A stretch of 26,267 nucleotides of DNA from DASUPK01 sp033856335 (GTDB lineage Bacteria > Actinomycetota > Thermoleophilia > Solirubrobacterales > 70-9), in NCBI GenBank assembly GCA_033856335.1, contig JAWVFG010000176.1, positions 1-26,267 of the forward strand, given 5' to 3'. The notes beneath the pieces are model-generated. The model was given only the letters and a program-made list of their open reading frames with translations, had not been told where the DNA came from and made no database searches. This document shows positions 8,459-16,274 of this stretch, piece by piece. A program made the translations under genes and the position numbers. Numbering within the stretch: the first letter of the stretch is position 1; every line of letters begins with the position of its first letter.

Positions 8459-10533
8459 TGCTTGGAGCCCGCCGTGGACCCGGTTCGCCGCCACAGTCGC
8501 AACCCGCTGCTGGGATCCTGCTCGACCAGTCGATAACCCCGGTGCTGCAGGATCGTGGCGAATTCCGGGATCTTGATCAGGGTGGGATTGATCGCCGATT
8601 GTGCGGTCGCTGCCTCGAAGACCTCCTGTCCTCCACTCGCCTGGAGCTGATCGATGGATCGATCCGCTTCGGCCGGTGAGATCAGCGATACGAGGCCGTT
8701 GAGTGGTGAGACGTTGGCCACGCCGGAACGATCGGCAAGGCGGTGGGCCAGTGGCGTACCGAGCACAAGCACGGAGTCACCCGGATCCGTACGCGCCTCG
8801 ATGAATCGCTGGGCATTTGGAGCGTCGTCGACGGCCCTGCCGCCGTCCGTCAGGCGATCCAGCTGGCGCCAGGGAGGCGGGGTGCGATCGATCGCCGCGA
8901 CCATGACGCCAAAGCCGATCAATGCCGCCGCTGCCGGGAGCAACAGGCGTCGCAGCCGCATCCAGTCGGTGCGGGTCGATCGCAGGGCAAGCGCGGCCGA
9001 CCAGGCGACGATCACCAGGCAGAAGCCCCAGATGGGGAAGAGAATGATGAGTTGGGCCGGGACCGATCGCCCGACGAAGTACATCCCCGTGATCAGTCCG
9101 AAGCAGCCGGAGAACGCGAGCATGGCGGTCAGCGTCCGGTCTGAGGCCCTTTGCACCCAGCGCGCCACGGCCATCAGCAGCGCGGCCGCGAAGGTCGCGT
9201 ACAGGGCCCACTGCAGGCCCAGCGAGGGCATCGGCAGGAGGGCGTAGGCCTCTCGCAGGAACAGGTGGCTGTAGTACGTCAGGAGAGCCGGGTCTGGAAG
9301 GTCGCTCGTCCGGGCCAGCGTCACCACGGAGACGATCACCACGGCCGAGGCCAGTCCGGCCGCCGCCTCCAGGCCCATCCTCGCCCAGCTCGGACGCGAG
9401 GCGGCTTCGCGTGGAGCACCGGCCAGGATCGCCACGGTGAGCGCGATCAGGGCACCGACGCCGAACTCCGAGTTGTTCAGAAGCGTCAGCCCGGCGATCA
9501 GGTAGAGGGCCCAGACTGGCACCCGGCGACCGCGGGTCCAGAGAGCGCAGAGCCAGGCGAGGACGAACGGGCCGAGGATGCGATCCGGGCACATCGCGTA
9601 GTAATTGCCGTTGAAGTCTCGGGCCGCTCCCTGGTCATGCCAGGGAAACAGCGCCAGAGCGAGGAATGGCACATAGAGGGCCAGCGCCACCCATGTCCGC
9701 CGGGTCACCGCGCTGAAGACCCCGAATACCGCCAGCAGCCCTATCCCGGACAGCATGCACATGATGATCGAGTACGCGGTCAGCGACGAGTCGAAGGCGC
9801 TGAGCAGCGGCGCGACCGCAAATGGCAGGAGGTTTGCGTACTGCGCGATGTAGTCAACGAGGGGCGTGCGGCCGTTGATCACCGCCATGTAGTCCTCCGC
9901 GGGCGGCGAGATCTGGCTGGCCAGTGACCCGCTGTGAGCGATGGATGCATCGGTGACCACGGCGGGCAAGAGAAAGACGGTGGTGGCGAGCACCGCGGCC
10001 GCTGCCGCCAACACCGGTCGTCTCGCCAGCCACCCGCCAATACGCTCGAGCGGTCTCGGAGCCGGCCCGGCCCACCAGAGAATCAGCCCGGTCATGACCA
10101 CTCCCATGCAAACGCCCGCGATCAGATTGGGAACCCCAAGGACCAGCGGCTCGAAGTAGTCGCGTGGGACCAGGATCACGACGTGCCGCTGGTTCAGGAC
10201 GGACCAGGTGAGAAGCGCGATGCCGGTGACCTGCGTTCCCAGGATCAGCGGATCGAGCGACCGCCGCCCGGGCACCCGCGAGCCCAGCAACAGCAGGGCC
10301 GAGGCCACCACGAAGGGCGTCGCCAGCGTGACCATCCCGCGAACGTCCTCCAGCGGCTCTGGGGCCCCGTAGTGGCGCCAAACGGCGAAGAGGGTCTGAT
10401 CCGGCGAGGGGTAGAGCTTCGCCAGTGCCGGCGTGATCCAGACGAAGCCGATCACCAGGAAGGCGGCGGCCGCGATCGAGCCGAGCCAGGCGAGGTCCTC
10501 AGGGGAGATTCGGGCGCGCGCTCTGAGGCTCAC
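8455..10533 (-). CDS. Polytopic GT-C-like membrane protein, family A copy 1
   Basis: 692 residues, the first of the four paralogues transcribed. The GTG at 10533 forms a GTGA overlap with the methyltransferase stop. The N-terminus SLRARARISPEDLAWLG aligns with the other copies. The conserved loop is AEDYMAVINGRTPLVDYIAQ (212-231), followed by PWHDQG, GNYYAMCPDR, NNSEFGVGAL, MYFVGRS and GFGVMVAAIDR. The C-terminal module has GVANVSPLNG, PEFATILQHRGY and SGLRLWRR, with a short extra tail GSTAGSKQ. Assigned as a putative outer-face, lipid-phosphate-sugar-dependent glycosyltransferase on GT-C-like topology. It could instead be a polymerase- or transporter-like component, since the five N-terminal helices before the catalytic-like loop are unusual for GT-C enzymes. 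Confidence 0.6.
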   Translation of the reverse strand: MSLRARARISPEDLAWLGSIAAAAFLVIGFVWITPALAKLYPSPDQTLFAVWRHYGAPEPLEDVRGMVTLATPFVVASALLLLGSRVPGRRSLDPLILGTQVTGIALLTWSVLNQRHVVILVPRDYFEPLVLGVPNLIAGVCMGVVMTGLILWWAGPAPRPLERIGGWLARRPVLAAAAAVLATTVFLLPAVVTDASIAHSGSLASQISPPAEDYMAVINGRTPLVDYIAQYANLLPFAVAPLLSAFDSSLTAYSIIMCMLSGIGLLAVFGVFSAVTRRTWVALALYVPFLALALFPWHDQGAARDFNGNYYAMCPDRILGPFVLAWLCALWTRGRRVPVWALYLIAGLTLLNNSEFGVGALIALTVAILAGAPREAASRPSWARMGLEAAAGLASAVVIVSVVTLARTSDLPDPALLTYYSHLFLREAYALLPMPSLGLQWALYATFAAALLMAVARWVQRASDRTLTAMLAFSGCFGLITGMYFVGRSVPAQLIILFPIWGFCLVIVAWSAALALRSTRTDWMRLRRLLLPAAAALIGFGVMVAAIDRTPPPWRQLDRLTDGGRAVDDAPNAQRFIEARTDPGDSVLVLGTPLAHRLADRSGVANVSPLNGLVSLISPAEADRSIDQLQASGGQEVFEAATAQSAINPTLIKIPEFATILQHRGYRLVEQDPSSGLRLWRRTGSTAGSKQ

Positions 10534-11246
10534 GACCGCTTGGCCTTGCGGGCCACCACCACCACGGCGCGGGCTGGGGTCAGCGCGGTTGGCCACCGGA
10601 CGCCGAACTGGGTTATCCACCTTCCCGCCGGGACCCGGTAGGCCCGCTCGATCTCCAGGCGCTCTTCGATCAGCTCGCGAAGCAGCGGGAAGGGAAGCTG
10701 GAGCACGGCCGGATGCCCTCCGAGCAACCGGCTCTTCGCAACCGCGGTGAGCGGGCGGAACATGGCCCTCTCGAAGCCGTAGAACCATCTCGGCACGCAG
10801 GACTCCGCGACCACCAGGCGCCCTCCCGGTCGCAGCACCCGCTCGGCTTCGGCGATCGCCCCGCGGATGTTGAGAATCGAGTCCCCGGGGCGGCTGCCCA
10901 CCAGGTGGTGGTAGACGAGTGCCTCGAGCACGGTCTCGTAGGTGTCGTCTGGCTCATCGAGAGCCAGCGCATCGCCCTTCCGGGCGACGACGTTGGGGGG
11001 AAAGTGCGAGGCGGGGAGCCGGTCGAGGAAGAGGTCCACGGCGACGATCTCCTCGACCTGGGTCGTGTCGTAACCGAAGACGGCCCCGTTGCCGACGTCG
11101 AGCAGGCGGCCCGTTCCAGCGACCTCCCGCGTGACCGCCTCGCGGATCAGCCGGTAGGTGTCGAGCTCGGCCACGTCGCGACCGTGCTTTTCACCGGCGA
11201 AGAACTCGGCGTTTTGCTCCGCGCTGGTCGCGTCCTGCCCGGTCAT
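10530..11246 (-). CDS. Class I SAM-dependent methyltransferase-like protein
   Basis: 238 residues from the ATG at 11246. Motif I is LLDVGNGAVFGYD (48-60), an atypical form of the SAM-binding loop. The acidic end of strand 2 is VAVDLFLDRLP (69-79, D71), and later ERVLRPGGRLVVAES gives the usual post-motif strand. No membrane segment. The likely role is O- or C-methylation of a sugar or lipid intermediate in the cytoplasm. It heads the long minus-strand operon, and its TGA is overlapped by the GTG of family A copy 1. TAGGCT ends seven bases before this ATG, which favours it as a leaderless start; an ATG at 11270 would add eight residues but would place the -10 inside the gene. Methyltransferase fold likely; activity less certain because of the motif I change. 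Confidence 0.75.
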   Translation of the reverse strand: MTGQDATSAEQNAEFFAGEKHGRDVAELDTYRLIREAVTREVAGTGRLLDVGNGAVFGYDTTQVEEIVAVDLFLDRLPASHFPPNVVARKGDALALDEPDDTYETVLEALVYHHLVGSRPGDSILNIRGAIAEAERVLRPGGRLVVAESCVPRWFYGFERAMFRPLTAVAKSRLLGGHPAVLQLPFPLLRELIEERLEIERAYRVPAGRWITQFGVRWPTALTPARAVVVVARKAKRS

Positions 11247-11253
11247 CCCGCGC

Positions 11254-11259
11254 AGCCTA
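11254..11259 (-). promoter_or_regulatory. Candidate -10 box (TAGGCT), leaderless promoter of the long operon
   Basis: TAGGCT on the minus strand is separated by seven bases from the ATG at 11246, placing the transcript start at the A of ATG. No clear -35 was seen. A second -10-like box for the divergent gene lies only 12 bases away. Confidence 0.5.
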
Positions 11260-11271
11260 GTGCCATCCATT

Positions 11272-11277
11272 TAGCCT
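11272..11277 (+). promoter_or_regulatory. Candidate -10 box (TAGCCT), leaderless promoter of the divergent methyltransferase
   Basis: TAGCCT ends seven bases before the GTG at 11285, and there is no Shine-Dalgarno sequence between them. The same spacing is seen on the opposite strand for the neighbouring gene. Confidence 0.5.
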
Positions 11278-11284
11278 CCCCCGC

Positions 11285-11989
11285 GTGCCGGACCAGGTCC
11301 CAGTCGAGTTCGATGAGTACAGCGACAGCTACCGAGAGGCCATCGAGGAGGCGATCGCGTTTGCCGGCACCGACCTCGATTTCTTCACCGCCGCCAAGGC
11401 CGAGGCGCTGCTGGAGCTGGCGGGAAGCCAGGTCGGCGAGCCGCGTCAACTGTCCTTTCTCGACGTCGGCTGCGGTCCGGGGGAGACCGATCGGTTCCTC
11501 GAGGGACGGGTCGCAAGCCTGGCAGGCGTCGACGTCGCCCCCGGGATGGTGGAGCGCGCCCGCCGGCGCAATCCCTGGGCCGAGTACCGCGACTACGCCG
11601 AGGGGGAGCAGATCCCATTCGAAGACGAGTCCTTCGACGTCTGCTTCGCCGTCTGTGTCTTCCATCATGTGGTTCGCGACCGGCGCGCTCCCCTAGTCCA
11701 GGAGATGAGGAGAGTCTGCAAGCCCGGCGGACTGGTCGCTCTCTTCGAGCACAACCCGCTCAATCCGGTCACTCGGCGCGCCGTCCGTGGCTGCGAGTTC
11801 GATCGGGATGCGGAGTTGCTGACTCGGCGCGAGGGCTCCCGCCTGCTGCGCGAGGCCGGGCTCCGTCAGGTGGGTGGGCGCTACATCCTCTTCTTCACCC
11901 GCGCATCGGGCCTACTGCGAGGGATCGAACGTCGGCTCGGTTGGCTGCCGCTCGGAGCTCAGTACGCCGTGTTCGCGCAACGGCCCTGA
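11285..11989 (+). CDS. Class I SAM-dependent methyltransferase (Methyltransf_11 type)
   Basis: 234 residues with a GTG start. Motif I is canonical, FLDVGCGPGETD (58-69), with strand-2 acidic residue in GVDVAPGMVERA (81-92, D83), IPFEDESFDVCFA, VFHHV, and VCKPGGLVALFEHNP. These are the hallmarks of small soluble methyltransferases acting on sugars, lipids or quinones. No TM. It stands alone on the plus strand, diverging from the long operon, with its last 78 bases overlapping the 3' end of the convergent GT2 gene. The C-terminus LGWLPLGAQYAVFAQRP looks typical, so the overlap is probably real rather than an over-extended ORF. A role in modifying the locus glycan is inferred from position only. 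Confidence 0.85.
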   Translation: MPDQVPVEFDEYSDSYREAIEEAIAFAGTDLDFFTAAKAEALLELAGSQVGEPRQLSFLDVGCGPGETDRFLEGRVASLAGVDVAPGMVERARRRNPWAEYRDYAEGEQIPFEDESFDVCFAVCVFHHVVRDRRAPLVQEMRRVCKPGGLVALFEHNPLNPVTRRAVRGCEFDRDAELLTRREGSRLLREAGLRQVGGRYILFFTRASGLLRGIERRLGWLPLGAQYAVFAQRP

Positions 11990-12928
11990 CGGTCCGGCCT
12001 CGAGCCCCTCGGCACTCGCGATCAGATAGAGCGGGCGGTTCTTGCCCTGCTCATATGCCCGCGCGACATACAGCCCGATTGTGCCGAGCACGATCAGCTG
12101 GATCCCGGCCAGGAACGAGACGAGCACCGTCAGCGATGCCCATCCCTGCACGGGCGGCAGGGACCCCGCGACCTTGAGCACGATCGCCACCACACCGACG
12201 GCCATGCTGAGCGCCGAGATCACGAATCCGAGCCCGAGGATGAAGCGAAGGGGGGCCACCGAGAACCCGAGGATCCCGTCGATCGCGAAGCTGATCATGC
12301 TGCGCCAGGAGTTCTTGGTCTTCCCCGCGAAGCGCTCGTCGCGGTCGTAGCTGACGTTGGTCTGGCGGAAGCCGACCCAGGCGAACATCCCCCGCAGGTA
12401 ACGGTCGGGCTCGCGCATGCTGCGCACGACGTCCGCGACGCGGCGATCGACCAGGCGGAAGTCACCGGAGTCCACCGGGAAGTCGACGTCGGAGAGGCGG
12501 TGCATCAGGCGGTAGAACCACTTCGCCGTCCAGAGCTTCATCCGGCTCTCGCCGGCGCGACGGCGACGGATCGCGTGCACGACCTCGTAGCCCTCCCGCC
12601 AGAGGGGGATCATCTCGAGCACGACCTCCGGCGGATCCTGGAGGTCACCGTCGATGATCACGATCGCGTCGCCGGTGGCGAAGTCGAGGCCCGCCGAGAG
12701 CGCGAGCTGATGACCGAAGTTCCGCGCCAGGAAGATCAGCTTCACCCGCTCGTCGCGTGCGCGGAGCTCGCTCATCACCTCTCGGCTGCGATCGGCGCTG
12801 CCGTCGTCCACGAGGATGAACTCGGTATCCCCCTGGATGTCCCGCGCGACGGCGTCCAGCCGCCGGTGGAGCTCCGGAAGGACCGCCTCCTCGTCCTTCA
12901 CCGGGATCACGAATGAGATCGTCGGCAT
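11912..12928 (-). CDS. GtrB/DPM1-like membrane family 2 glycosyltransferase
   Basis: 338 residues. An N-terminal GT-A domain starts SFVIPVKDEEAVLPEL (5-20), with VDDGSADRS (40-48) and the DxD-type motif DGDLQDPP (93-100), then VDSGDFRLVDR (152-162). Two C-terminal TM helices lie at about 228-253 and 264-290. This is the standard layout of enzymes that charge undecaprenyl phosphate with glucose or a related sugar on the cytoplasmic face (GtrB, YfdH), giving donors for GT-C enzymes. That fits the many GT-C-like proteins nearby. The tail after residue 300 is hydrophilic and low in complexity, and overlaps the convergent methyltransferase by 78 bases. The ATG at 12928 follows TACCCT by six bases. 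Sugar not predictable. Confidence 0.88.
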   Translation of the reverse strand: MPTISFVIPVKDEEAVLPELHRRLDAVARDIQGDTEFILVDDGSADRSREVMSELRARDERVKLIFLARNFGHQLALSAGLDFATGDAIVIIDGDLQDPPEVVLEMIPLWREGYEVVHAIRRRRAGESRMKLWTAKWFYRLMHRLSDVDFPVDSGDFRLVDRRVADVVRSMREPDRYLRGMFAWVGFRQTNVSYDRDERFAGKTKNSWRSMISFAIDGILGFSVAPLRFILGLGFVISALSMAVGVVAIVLKVAGSLPPVQGWASLTVLVSFLAGIQLIVLGTIGLYVARAYEQGKNRPLYLIASAEGLEAGPSGPLREHGVLSSERQPTEPTFDPSQ

Positions 12929-12934
12929 CGTCTA

Positions 12935-12940
12935 AGGGTA
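12935..12940 (-). promoter_or_regulatory. Candidate -10 box (TACCCT), leaderless promoter of the GtrB-like gene
   Basis: TACCCT on the minus strand is six bases from the ATG at 12928, in the 26-base gap after the preceding gene. No Shine-Dalgarno lies between. It would make this gene a transcription unit separate from the operon upstream. Confidence 0.45.
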
Positions 12941-12954
12941 ATTGCGGCGGCGGC

Positions 12955-14697
12955 TCATTCTCCGCAGACGGTGACCTGGTCGGTGGGATCCAGCTGAAGC
13001 TCCCACGGCCTGCTCGAGCGGTCCTCGGGGATGTCCAGCCGGGCCGCGCGGTGGACGGTGCCCACGACGATCGGGAATGAGTCGGCCGCGAACCGCCGCA
13101 GGCTGAGCCCGGCCTGTGCCCCAGCCGGTGTGGTCAGGGTCGCTCCGCCCGGCGGCAGCGTGACAATCGGCGATGTGGCGCCAACGCGCCTGACCGTGAG
13201 ACAGCCGGGGCTGGTGTCGACCACCGCGCCGGGAGGACCGACGAGCGCGGGCGCCGTGGCGCCGGTCGGCGGAGCTTTGGCCAGAGGCCGGAAGCTGAGC
13301 CGGAGTCCCGCCGCCAGGACCTTGTCGGCCGCGACGCGCCCGATCTCAGGGGCGCCGGCGAGCTCGGCCTGCGTGTACGCGGGTGAGCCGAACTTGTCCA
13401 CGGCGGACAGATACGGACCGGCGGTGAGCTGCGCGAAGTAGTTGTAGCCCGAGTTCTCTGTGGTCAGGACGAGGTCCGGGTTGACCGTGTCGGCGGAGAT
13501 CTCGAGACCCGCCAGGCCTCCTCGGATGACCGGCGTCAGCCCCGCGAGCGCCCTATACGACTCGTGAAGAGTGGAGAAGTTGCTGACGGCAGCTGCGATC
13601 GCGACTGCGAAGACTGCCGCCAGCGCCCGCCAGTTCGGCCGCCAGGCCGGTCGCCAGCCGGCAGCACACTCCGCGGCGACCATCACCAGGAAGACCGCGC
13701 CCACGTACTGGTAGCGCGAGGCATAGGGGGGGCGACCCAGGCCGCCGTTCGCGGCGGTCAGGAACCAGAAGGACACTCCGACCGCCAGGGTGACCAGGAG
13801 CCAGCCTCGAAGCGGAGATCGCGAACGCAGGCTCCAGGCGGCTATGGCCACCAGCGCAACCAGGAGCGGACGGCCCCACTCGAGCCCGCCGGTCCCGCCG
13901 AACAGCGCCGTGGTTCCCAACCCGAACAGCGAGCCGAGGCTGCTCGCGAATCCGTCGAGCACATACGCCGGGCTCGTTGCGACGTGGTTGAAGGTGAGCT
14001 CGCTCGGCCCCTGCTGCCCCCAGGCGACGAACCAGATTGCATAGAGAACAGCGGGGACCGCGACGACCCAGCCTCGACGGAGCGGGCCGCGGTCGAGGGC
14101 GATCGCGACCGCAACGCCTGCGGCGAACGGCAACGCGATCTCGGCGAAGGCGAGCGACGCCAGCAGCAGGATGCAGGCGATCACGTCCCCACGGGAATCC
14201 CGGCGCTCGATCGCGAGCAGCGCGCCGATCCCGAACGCCACTGAGCCGAAGTAGCAGATCTGAAACGGGTGCAGGAGGTCCTCGTACGCAGATCCCATGA
14301 AGAGGATCGGGACGACGGCGGCGAGGGCGAGCCACTCGCCGACTCGCCGGCGGACGTAGACGAAGAGGAGCACGACGCTGGCGAGGAAGGCAAGAATCGC
14401 GGGCACCGTGAACGGGATCTGACTGTCCATCCCGAAGGTGGCCTGGATCGCCTTGTAGACGATCGCCGGCCCGATGATGAGGTGCCTGGCGTGCGGGTTG
14501 AGGAGGACGTCGGCGCTGATACCGCGGCGGCGCAGCAGCAGGTCCCAATCGTCGATGAAGAACGTCAGATGCGACTGCCAGGCGATCAGCACAGCCGCTG
14601 ACGCCACGGCAAGTCCGGCCAGGAGGGCCGGGGGAGTTGTCAGGCGCCGGATGGCTGGCAAACCTGCACGTGGGGCCCACTCAGCCCGAGACTCCAT
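12955..14697 (-). CDS. Polytopic GT-C-like membrane protein, family B copy 2
   Basis: 580 residues. One TM (about 22-40) precedes the outer acidic motif FFIDDWDLLLRRRG (46-59). Then come several TM helices with FGMDSQIPF (88-96), YVRRRVGEWLALAA (114-127) and YEDLLHPFQ (138-146). The helical region ends near residue 340, followed by a roughly 200-residue soluble C-terminal domain with paired cysteines (PGCLTV and the final VTVCGE). An acidic cluster right after TM1 is the GT-C signature position, so an outer-face, lipid-phosphate-sugar glycosyltransferase is the best guess; the family is unnamed to me. It is a tandem paralogue of the next gene. Start choice: the ATG at 14697 overlaps by 58 bases, while an in-frame CTG at 14643 would form a CTGA overlap. 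Confidence 0.6.
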   Translation of the reverse strand: MESRAEWAPRAGLPAIRRLTTPPALLAGLAVASAAVLIAWQSHLTFFIDDWDLLLRRRGISADVLLNPHARHLIIGPAIVYKAIQATFGMDSQIPFTVPAILAFLASVVLLFVYVRRRVGEWLALAAVVPILFMGSAYEDLLHPFQICYFGSVAFGIGALLAIERRDSRGDVIACILLLASLAFAEIALPFAAGVAVAIALDRGPLRRGWVVAVPAVLYAIWFVAWGQQGPSELTFNHVATSPAYVLDGFASSLGSLFGLGTTALFGGTGGLEWGRPLLVALVAIAAWSLRSRSPLRGWLLVTLAVGVSFWFLTAANGGLGRPPYASRYQYVGAVFLVMVAAECAAGWRPAWRPNWRALAAVFAVAIAAAVSNFSTLHESYRALAGLTPVIRGGLAGLEISADTVNPDLVLTTENSGYNYFAQLTAGPYLSAVDKFGSPAYTQAELAGAPEIGRVAADKVLAAGLRLSFRPLAKAPPTGATAPALVGPPGAVVDTSPGCLTVRRVGATSPIVTLPPGGATLTTPAGAQAGLSLRRFAADSFPIVVGTVHRAARLDIPEDRSSRPWELQLDPTDQVTVCGE

Positions 14698-16274
14698 GAC
14701 ATGGTGGACCTGTCGGGTGTGATGCGAAGCAATTCCTGCTCGCCGGGGCGGAGGGAGCCGAGCGACACCGGGAACGACTGGGTGGCGTAACGGCGCAGTG
14801 ACACCTGGGTGCCCGAGGCGGCCGTGCGCAGCAGCAGCCCCCCTGATGGGACCGGCGTCGGGGCGCCCGGCGGCGGCTTCACGCACTTCCCCCGTTGGGT
14901 GTTCGGAGCGGGGACGAGGGCCACGCCCAGGGCGGCCGCGAACACCTTGTCGGCGGAGACCCGGGCCGGCTCGGAGGCGCCGGCGAGCTCGGCGGGCGAG
15001 TAGGCGGGCGATCCGTAAGCGTCGATGGCCGAGAAGTAGGAACCGGCATCCAGTGTCCCGAGGTAGTCGACATCCGAGTTCTCCAGCGTCAACTCGAATC
15101 CAGGGGCGACATGGCCTCGCGTGAGCTCGAGCGCGGCGAGGCCCCCGCGTTCCTGCTGTGCGATCCCGGCCAGCGTGTGGGCCGCGTCCCGGAGGCGGAC
15201 GCCGTTGGTCAGCGCGGCAGCGGCGGCGACGAGCACGACGCCGATGACCGCCCAGCGCCGAACCTCCACGCCACGCACCAGCTCCGCTGCGACGAGGATC
15301 ATCAGAACGATGCCTATGTACTGGTAGCGGCCGGCAGTCGCGGGCGCCAACGGGTTGGTGTTGAGGGCCGTCAGCGACCAGAATCCGAGCAGCAGCACGA
15401 GCACACCGAGCAGCCGGCCCGATGGTTGTCCCAGCCGATGGAGCCGCCAGCCGGCGAGACCCACCACGAGCACCAGGAGCGGCCGCCCCCAGTCCAGTGC
15501 GCTCGTCTGGAAGTCGCCCATCGCCAACCCGAGGCCGACCAGCGTCGCGAGGCTGGACGCCAGCCCGTCGAGGACGTAGCTGGGCGCGTTCGCGGCGTTG
15601 TGGAACGAGATGAAGGTGTGCGCGTTGTGGCCCCAGCCGGCGTACCAGAGCAGCCAGATCACGGTGGGCACGACGACGACGAAGGCGCGTTGCCACCGGT
15701 CCCTGCGCAGCGCGAGCTCGATCGTGGCCGCCGCGACGAACGGAATGCCGAGGTCGAAGAAGAGCAGGCACACGACCAGCAGCGCCATGGCGACGATGTC
15801 TCCGGCGCGATCGCGACGCTCCAGAGCGAGCAGGGCGCCGATGCCGCAGGCGATCGAGCCGAACAGCGCCATCTGGAACGGGAAGAGGAGATCGTCCCAG
15901 GAGGGGCCGAGGAACAGGATCGGCAGGATCGCCGCGAGCGCCAGCCACTCACCTGCGCGCCGGCGCACGTAGATGAACAGCATCCCGGCGCTGAGCAGGA
16001 ACAGGAGGACCGCCGTGACCTGGAATGGCACCGCCGACTCCATCCCGAACGTCGTGACGAGGACCTTGTAGATCAGCGTCGGGATCGCGAGCAGCTGCTC
16101 GACGAACGGATGGAGGAAGGTGCCCGGGCTCCAGGAGCGCCGGTGGAGCAGGAAGTCCCACTCGTCGCGCCAAAAGGTCAGCCGGCCGAGCCAGTGCAGG
16201 AGCAAGACCCCGGAGAGGAGCATCGCGGCTCCCGCCAGCACGGTGGCGGGTTGGGCGCGTGCGCGGCGGGTCAC
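14640..16274 (-). CDS. Polytopic GT-C-like membrane protein, family B copy 1
   Basis: 544 residues. The GTG at 16274 overlaps the upstream TGA as GTGA. TM1 (about 11-30) is followed by FWRDEWDFLLHRRSW (34-48; D37, E38, D40), a GT-C-like acidic outer loop, then FGMESAVPF (76-84), YVRRRAGEWLALAA (102-115) and WDDLLFPFQ (126-134), all mirrored in copy 2. A probable sugar or acceptor loop includes AGWGHNAHTF. The helical region ends around residue 350; the rest is a soluble domain with GSPAYSPAELAGA, ADKVFAAALG, VSLRRYATQSFPV and a terminal cysteine. Likely role: transfer of a sugar from the polyprenyl-phosphate donor made by the adjacent GT2 gene (inferred from coupling and topology). Confidence 0.62.
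   Translation of the reverse strand: MTRRARAQPATVLAGAAMLLSGVLLLHWLGRLTFWRDEWDFLLHRRSWSPGTFLHPFVEQLLAIPTLIYKVLVTTFGMESAVPFQVTAVLLFLLSAGMLFIYVRRRAGEWLALAAILPILFLGPSWDDLLFPFQMALFGSIACGIGALLALERRDRAGDIVAMALLVVCLLFFDLGIPFVAAATIELALRRDRWQRAFVVVVPTVIWLLWYAGWGHNAHTFISFHNAANAPSYVLDGLASSLATLVGLGLAMGDFQTSALDWGRPLLVLVVGLAGWRLHRLGQPSGRLLGVLVLLLGFWSLTALNTNPLAPATAGRYQYIGIVLMILVAAELVRGVEVRRWAVIGVVLVAAAAALTNGVRLRDAAHTLAGIAQQERGGLAALELTRGHVAPGFELTLENSDVDYLGTLDAGSYFSAIDAYGSPAYSPAELAGASEPARVSADKVFAAALGVALVPAPNTQRGKCVKPPPGAPTPVPSGGLLLRTAASGTQVSLRRYATQSFPVSLGSLRPGEQELLRITPDRSTMSWSLGLSGPHVQVCQPSGA

Noticed and set aside
12955..15948. 997-codon reading frame suggesting one giant fused protein
   Set aside because: The first roughly 415 codons are a shadow of family B copy 1 in another frame. 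The real gene begins with the membrane domain near 14697.
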